Source: Odobenus rosmarus divergens
Taxonomy: Eukaryota; Chordata; Mammalia; Carnivora; Odobenidae
DNA length: 64,000 nt
Direction of reading: 5' to 3'
Assembly: GCF_000321225.1 (NCBI RefSeq)
Contig: NW_004451882.1
Location: forward strand, 180,773 to 244,772
This document shows, piece by piece, positions 58,144 through 64,000 of this stretch. The notes under the pieces are model-generated. The model saw only the letters and a list, made by a program, of their open reading frames with translations, was not told the DNA's origin and searched no databases. Position 1 is the first letter of the stretch; every line of letters begins with the position of its first letter. Both the position numbers and the translations under genes were made by a program.

Positions 58144-60922
58144 TATAAAGATTATCCAAGAAGGATTCATGGAGGATGCAAGTGTAGAACTACTTCCTCA
58201 AAGTTTAATAGAATTTTCCTGTGGTGGCAAATAACTCTGGCAATGGAAACAATGGGGGAAAAACACGGTCTTTTGGGGGAAACTCTCCATAATTTGAGCT
58301 GCTGGAGAACAGATTACAAAGGTTCCATATTAGGAGTTTGTCCCTTAATGTTACAGACAGTAGAGAGTCGTCACAGGGTTCAAGCTAACAAAAGGGCAGA
58401 CTCAGAGGTGCTTTCCAGGAAAAACGCAGTCCACCACATGGACTGGCGTATGGGAAGAAGAGGCAGACTGCTGTACTAACAAGGAAGCTCTGAGTAGATT
58501 CTGGGAAGCAATACCTGGGACATGAATGAGGGCAGCAAGATTTGGGAGGGAGAAAGGGAGTGAAACTATGAGAAATTTAGTAGACAGACTCAGCAGCAGC
58601 TAACCAGTAGCTATCGAGGGAAAATAATTGAGAAATCCCTAGGTTGTGGCTTGGGCAATTGAGCAGAAACTGTAAGATGTAATATAGGGAGCTGGGGTTT
58701 ATTGGTGTGGTGGGAAGGCATCACTGAGTTTTTTCAAATGGAGTGTTGAGTTTGTGAAGAGCACACATTGTTGCAGGAATGGAGACATTTATGAAGGTAC
58801 TGGACAAATCTGGAGCTCAAGGGGATATGTGAGTTGCATAAGTAAGTGGAGGATAGGGGAAGATGGAACAGGGGCTTTGTGGGGAGTCCCTGAACGGGAA
58901 AGTCAGTAATTGGCTATACATTGTGGAAGGAAGGAGGGCAAAGTGAGCTCAAGCCTCAGTGGCATTGATGGCAATGGCTGCCCATCTGATGGGTAAGCCC
59001 CAATAGCAGGGGTTTTCAGGAAGTAAAAGGTACTTAATTCAGGCTGGGAGATAGAATTAAGTTTCTGATTATGAATGAAGAATCAAGTAGCAAGTAGACT
59101 CATGACTCAGACCTAGACAAGCAGGTTGGTTTGAGGTAGGACTCTGGGCTCAGCAGGAAATGAAATAGATGGAGGATAAACCAAGATGGAAGTGGAGACT
59201 GGGCCAAAAAGTTAGGGGTTGATTGTGTACACAGATAATGAGCCTTCAGCAATAAAGCTACCCCTAGAACCACAAGGTGGTAGATTGGAGTGTTCCATTC
59301 TCTGTTGATTATTGGCTCAAATACTGGGTATCTCTAAGTGGAGGGGGTTGGGTAAATCTCTAAGTGGAGGGCATTGAGGAAAACAGTTAAGTGAGTCTGG
59401 TAAGGCAGAATGGCAGGTGTCATCTAGCCAAACTACATGGAATAGGAGGTTAAATCTGTCTCAGAATTGCTCTTTTCAGAAGGTGCCCCATACCATCACT
59501 CATGCTTATTATTTAGACTTTGTAATTTAGTGGCATTAATACGTGTGTGTCTTTTGATCTACCTTGTAAAACTGTCAAACTCCTAATGTGGGCCAGCTTC
59601 TTACATGCATCTATCACTGACAATCCTGGGAGGATTCAATCCTTTTTCAATTTTGGGGGGCTACAAATATAATTTTTTCCTTTCTTTATTGTAAAATGTT
59701 TTCCTGAATTAAATTGAATTATTAATTTGTATGGCATGCTATAATTTTCTTGCCATCCCTGGTACCTTGGGTATAGGAAAAAAATCAATAAATCTTAGTT
59801 GGTTAAAAAATAAAAATGTGGATCTCTTAATCTCTGTTTGGACTTGTATATCTTTGTCATTGAGTTTATTTGTTGTTCACAAATCTGTTGCTTTTTCTTA
59901 CGTATCACCCTTTAGATTTCAAATTCTATTAGTCATAGACACACACACACAGTTTTGTTTGCTTAACTATGAAACACATTCCATCTCTATGAGGTTGGCA
60001 TGTTCATGTTTTAACAAGCTGCCTCTTAACCATCATCTTAATCTTATTTGATTGGGTGCATTTGGGGATGGAAAAATATTTGAGCTGCAATTCTTAAATT
60101 ATATTTGGCAGAGTATAACATGTTTCCCCCCTCTCGGTACCAAACTATACAAAAATATATGATCAAATTTTTCAAATAACGTGTTTAAAGAATAATATAG
60201 AAGTGCCTCAGCTTGAACCTGAGCTACACCCACCACTGGGCCTCAGATATGTCTGGGTTTGACTGGCAAGCTAGTGGGGCAAGTAACACTCTGGCTTCTA
60301 GTTGGATGGGTTAAGTTGCACAAGCCTACATAAAGAAAGACAAGGGTGAAATATCCAGAGGACTGTTTGAATTCCTTGGACGAGGATTAGTGGCTGATAT
60401 TTGAGTCCTATAGAAGTCAAGCTGCCACTAGAAGATAATTGTGCTATTTGAACAATGTCATAAACTCTTGGGATGCTCTAGAGCACAACCAGTTCTATAT
60501 TGATGCTCTGGTGACAAAATATAGGACAGGAGCTTCTACACACATTCATGCAAAAATCCTACATAGCTTTGTTGTATTGAGAGCTCTACTCGGCATTGAG
60601 AGGGTGTGCAGATTTTCTGACATGGATATAGCTCCTCCATGGTAGGCACTGCCGGAGAGGCAAGTGTGTGGCACTCTAAACAGGCTTATCAGGAAGGAGA
60701 CACAGAAGAGAGCCCTGAGGTAAGAGGAGGAATCTCCTTGATACCATGTGACTATTGTAACCAAGGGACTGTTTGTGAGCACAGATCATAACCCTCCAAG
60801 GAACAACTGGATTTGATGTTGAAGATTTTCAAGAGATTTTGTAGGAGCAGTTTGGAGATGGCATTTGTGAAGCTATTGCTATTGATTCTGTACTAATTAT
60901 AATCACAGCTGGAAAACCTGTG
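58142..60922. other. Unique DNA, no gene seen
   Basis: No recognised repeat or exon in 2.8 kb. 59330-59371 holds a tandem pair of ATCTCTAAGTGGAGGG 26 bases apart. Confidence 0.5.
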
Positions 60923-61124
60923 AAGGGTGCCTGGGTGGCTCAGTTGGTTAAGCGTCTGTCTACCTTTGGCTCAGTCATGATCCCAGGGTCCTGGGATCGA
61001 GTCCTGCATCGGGCTTCCTGCTTGGCAGGGAGCCTGCTTCTCCCTCTGCTCCTCCACCCTCCCTCATGTTTTCTCTCTCTCTCTCTCTCTCAAATATAAA
61101 TAAATAAAATCTTTAAAAAAAAAA
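60923..61124 (+). mobile_element. Can-SINE
   Basis: Plus-strand SINE with GGTTAAGCGTCTGTCTACC insertion in the head. TSD GAAAACYTGTG at 60912-60922 and 61125-61135. Confidence 0.95.
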
Positions 61125-61367
61125 GAAAACTTGTGGAAATATACATTAAACTATTTGATATAGATGCATTTAAATTTTAATATATCAATAGATAGATAAG
61201 GACAGGTTAGTTTTCTCCTTCATCTGTCTTTTTGTCGACTAACATTTTATTTTTTGAAAAATATTATTTTTTCTTCCCTAGATGTTTTAAAATTGGCATT
61301 TGAAACTATTTATCCATTTATTCAATAAAATCTTTTCAGAGTCTGTGAGATAAAATGGGTAATTTCT

Positions 61368-61600
61368 AGGATTCCAAATCAGGCAGATATGGGCTTGAAT
61401 TCCATTTTTGCTACTTACTTGTTGGGTGGCCATAGACAAGTTTCTTAAACTCTCTGTGCCTCAGTTTCTTCCTGAGTAAAATGGGAATAACACAGACACA
61501 CACACTTACTTTATCAAGTTGTTGCAAAAATATACATAAAATACCCATTCCAATGTCTGACATCTATTAAGTACTCATTAATGTTACCTTGAATAACCTC
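61368..61600 (+). mobile_element. MIR relic
   Basis: Long MIR: GGGCTTGAATTCCATTTTTGC, TGGCCATAGACAAGTTTC, CTCTCTGTGCCTCAGTTTC, TAAAATGGGAATAACACAG, GTACTCATTAATGTTAC. An ACAC run sits at its centre. Confidence 0.93.
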
Positions 61601-62144
61601 AACCCACTTTCCTCAACACTATCGGTTATCATGTGCATGACAAGCTATGCTCTGTGAGGAAAACAGAGGAAGAAATGCCCCATAGGAGGCTGTCAAGGTG
61701 TTCTTGTCCTTTTTTTTTTTTTTTTTTTGGTCTGGGTAATTTCTTTTCCCCCAGAAATGTCATGTTGTCTTTGAAAGATGCTTTCATGTTAGTCTCCCCT
61801 CCTCAGCTTTTGGGTATGAAGAGTAGTGAGTCCCCTTTGCTAGCATCCTTTATTCAATGAAGTAGTAAATACACGGCACTGTTCTTTTGCTTCACATGGT
61901 TTTATCTCTTCTCATTGTTTTTCCATGATTCCATTGGGGAAAATGCTGATAGGGATAGAGAAAAGAAAAGTCTAGAAAGAGTGACTGGACTGTGCTTTCT
62001 CCTGTTAAAATTGTCAACTCTTTCCTGGGGTAGACATTTTCTCCACTTACCACTTTTCCCAGAGTTGAACTGTTCCCACTTGGGACATATTTAGGACTGG
62101 ACATCATTTAGCTTTTAGAGAAGAGATAAGCACAAGTTAATTTT
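61601..62144. other. Unique DNA, no gene seen
   Basis: Contains a T-run at 61711-61728. Short frames only. Confidence 0.5.
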
Positions 62145-63475
62145 TAATTACAGTCATAAAGGATATGGTCAAAAGATCAAAAGGAAACAGTAAAGAAATA
62201 GAAGGCTTCACATCCAGTAGGATGGCCACAATCACAAAGACAGATACAAAAATGTGTTGGTGAGGATATAGAGCAATTAGAATACGCATACCGTGCTGGT
62301 GAGAAAGTAAAATGGTGTCATCCCTTTGGAAAATCAGGAAGCTCCTCAAAAAGTTAAACAGAGAATGACCACGTGACTCAGCAATCCCACTTCCAGACAG
62401 ATACCTAAGAGAAATGTAAACGTATGTCTGTGCAAAAATGTACACAAATGCTCATAGCAGCATGATTTATAATAGACAAAAAGTGGAAACACCTCAAATG
62501 TCTCTCAACTGATGAATGGATAAATAAAATGTGGTGAAGGGGAGGAAAAAATTTTCCTGTGTCCAAGGTTCTTCTGGCCGGACTAAGAATTAAATTTACA
62601 AGAGACAGATTAACAGAGGGAAAAAAAACAAGTTTTATAATGTGCACACAGAGGACCAATAAAGAAATGGACACCTAGACAAATAACCAAGGCAGGCAGT
62701 TTTCATATGTTCTAAACAAAGAGGCAATAAATTTGTGAGAAATTGACAGGATAAAGAAAACAGATGTTTGGGAGCTTTAATTAGTAAGGAATTCTAAGTG
62801 GAATTTGGGCTGAGGTAGTAGATCAGCAAAATGTAACAAGGTTTGTTTCTACAGCTTTCTTGGCTTTAAAGTTCCCATCTTGAGGAATAAGGATGCCTTT
62901 TTACTTCTTGGTACAGGGAGGGTGGCTTTCATATGGGAGATTTATTACCTGCTTCCAGAGGAACAGAGGAGGGTCTGAGGGTCCTTGCACTGGTTGATTC
63001 CCAAGTAGTTTCAATCAGAATCATTAATATGCCATGTGCTACATTTTGGGTGGCCCGCCCTTGGCCCCTACATTGGAATATCCATACAATGGAATACTAT
63101 TCAGCAATAAAAAGAAATTATGTACTGATACACAGCACAACATGAATAAACATCGAAACACCATGTTAAATAAGCCAGTCAAAAAGAGCACATGTCATAT
63201 GCAATAATTTAAATGAAATGTCCAGAATAGGCAAGTCGATAGAGAGGGAAAATAGATTGGTGGTCGCCTAAGCTGCGCTGGAGGGAGTTGGGAGGAAATG
63301 GGGAGTGACTGCTAATGGTATGGGATTTCCTTTTGGTGTGATGTGAATTCTAAAATTCACTGTGGTGATGGTTGCACAACTCTGTGAATATATGAAAAAC
63401 TATTGAATTATACAATTTAAATGAGTGAATTACATGGTATATAAATTATATCTCAGTAAAGCTGTGATTAAAAAT
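62145..63475 (+). mobile_element. Old L1 3' end, split by an LTR
   Basis: 62145-62534: GTAGGATGGCCACAATCAC, GACTCAGCAATCCCACTTCC, TGATGAATGGATAAATAAAATGTGG. It resumes at 63073: GGAATATCCATACAATGG, ACTATTCAGCAATAAAAAG, TTGGTGGTCGCCTAAG, GTGGTGATGGTTGCACAAC. The two parts are consecutive in L1, so the LTR is an insertion. Confidence 0.92.
62535..63072 (-). mobile_element. Solo LTR of an endogenous retrovirus, inside old L1
   Basis: 538 bases, TG...CA ended (plus: TGAAGGGGAGG...GGCCCCTACA). On minus its 3' part has CTGTTAATCTGTCTCTTG and ends in TTTTTTCCTCCCC, like the LTRs at 30634 and 38695. No perfect TSD; the flanking bases have decayed. No internal viral genes. Confidence 0.85.
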
Positions 63476-63481
63476 AGATCA

Positions 63482-63643
63482 GGGGCACCTGGGTGGCTCT
63501 GTCGGTTAAGCATCCGACTCTTGATCTCAGCTCAGGTCCTGATCTCAGGGGTGTGAGTTCAAGCCCCGCCCATCATAGAACCTACTTAAAAATAAATAAA
63601 TAGCTAGCTAGCTAGCCAGCTAGCTAGATAAATAAAATAATAG
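63482..63643 (+). mobile_element. Can-SINE, short-body form with GCTA-rich tail
   Basis: Head GGGGCACCTGGGTGGCTCTG, then GTGAGTTCAAGCCCCGCCC and directly GAACCTACTTAAAAATAAATAAATA, with no CT-rich body. The tail contains a (GCTA)n run at about 63602-63627. Confidence 0.9.
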
Positions 63644-63940
63644 AATAATAGATTGATACAACATAGGTAGGTCCCCCACATCTGCACTCCACCCCAACCT
63701 ATAGAATGGACTTTAAGAAATAACCATGAGATATCTGAACTTTGCCTGTAGAAGACAGGAGCCATCTGTGTTATAAATACAAACATGGAAGATTCCTTTA
63801 AAAAATAAAAATAAGATGAAAAAGAAACTGCAATTTCAAACTACCTTTTTCAAAAGCACTCTGCACTTTGGTTTGTTCAAGGAAGTTTCTCATCAAATAT
63901 TATTCTCTGATCCAGGATATGTTGAAATATTTTTATTTCT
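63644..63940. other. Short unique stretch
   Basis: Nothing recognised. Confidence 0.5.
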
Positions 63941-63941
63941 A

Positions 63942-64000
63942 GGGATGCGTGGGTGGCTCAGTTGGTTAAGTGACTGCCTTCAGCTCAGGTCATGATCCCA
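63942..64000 (+). mobile_element. Can-SINE head, cut by the window edge
   Basis: GGATGCGTGGGTGGCTCAG to GGTCATGATCCCA; the rest lies beyond the window. Confidence 0.93.

Noticed and set aside
354..64000. tRNA genes at SINE heads
   Set aside because: The heads keep A- and B-box-like promoter elements but not a complete tRNA cloverleaf; they belong to Can-SINEs.
1..64000. Search for CRISPR arrays, operons, riboswitches or bacterial signals
   Set aside because: Base composition, SINE/LINE content and lack of dense coding rule out a prokaryotic or phage segment.

Overview
This window reads as non-coding intergenic or deep-intronic DNA from a carnivoran mammal. The main evidence is about 34 copies of the tRNA-derived Can-SINE (SINEC) family. 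Their heads read GGGCGCCTGGGTGGCTCAG, followed by a CT-rich body and an AAATAAATAAA tail. The body variant, and the absence of the canid SINEC_Cf and felid SINEC_Fc forms as I remember them, point to a non-canid caniform such as a bear, seal or mustelid. That species call is inference. I found no convincing protein-coding exon, tRNA, rRNA or CRISPR array. The longer open frames are chance frames, antisense frames of LINEs, fragments of decayed LINE ORF2, or frames read through the run of N.

Layout. 1-790: 3' end of a young L1, then two adjacent SINEs. 790-4260: mostly unique DNA with MIR and L2 relics and a candidate processed retrocopy (2712-3116). 4265-15090: a 10.8-kb block of old L1 sequence rearranged by an inversion. 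15091-25500: low-repeat DNA with MIR, MER5A and L2 relics and a short direct repeat. 25500-36660: a near-complete old minus-strand L1 interrupted by SINEs and an LTR, then further L1 5'-type sequence. 36680-43300: unique DNA, an LTR and an L2 that keeps a recognisable reverse-transcriptase frame (39770-41520). 43320-46480: an old L1 hit by a young L1, with CpG-rich 5'UTR, a 947-base assembly gap, the 3' end and a perfect 14-bp target-site duplication (TSD). 46490-49424: old L1 and a solo LTR with a perfect 5-bp TSD. 49425-64000: unique DNA, a second direct repeat, several L1 3' ends, MIRs, MER5A, an LTR and SINEs.

The most notable structure is at 5776-11690. One SINE and its 11-bp TSD are split: the tail half lies at 5787-5855 (minus) and the head half at 11062-11151 (plus). 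The host L1 is interrupted at the same two points. Next to them lie inverted arms of about 540 bp (5856-6600 and 11152-11690) that are about 96-97% identical. Turning 5856-11151 around restores a whole SINE between matching TSDs, a continuous host L1 and a second continuous L1. This is the signature of a 5.3-kb inversion with an inverted duplication at one breakpoint. One arm later took its own SINE, which gives an order of events.

Nothing here acts as a gene system. The features are a record of retrotransposition (L1 machinery moving L1s, SINEs and perhaps one mRNA), endogenous-retrovirus LTR insertion and local rearrangement.
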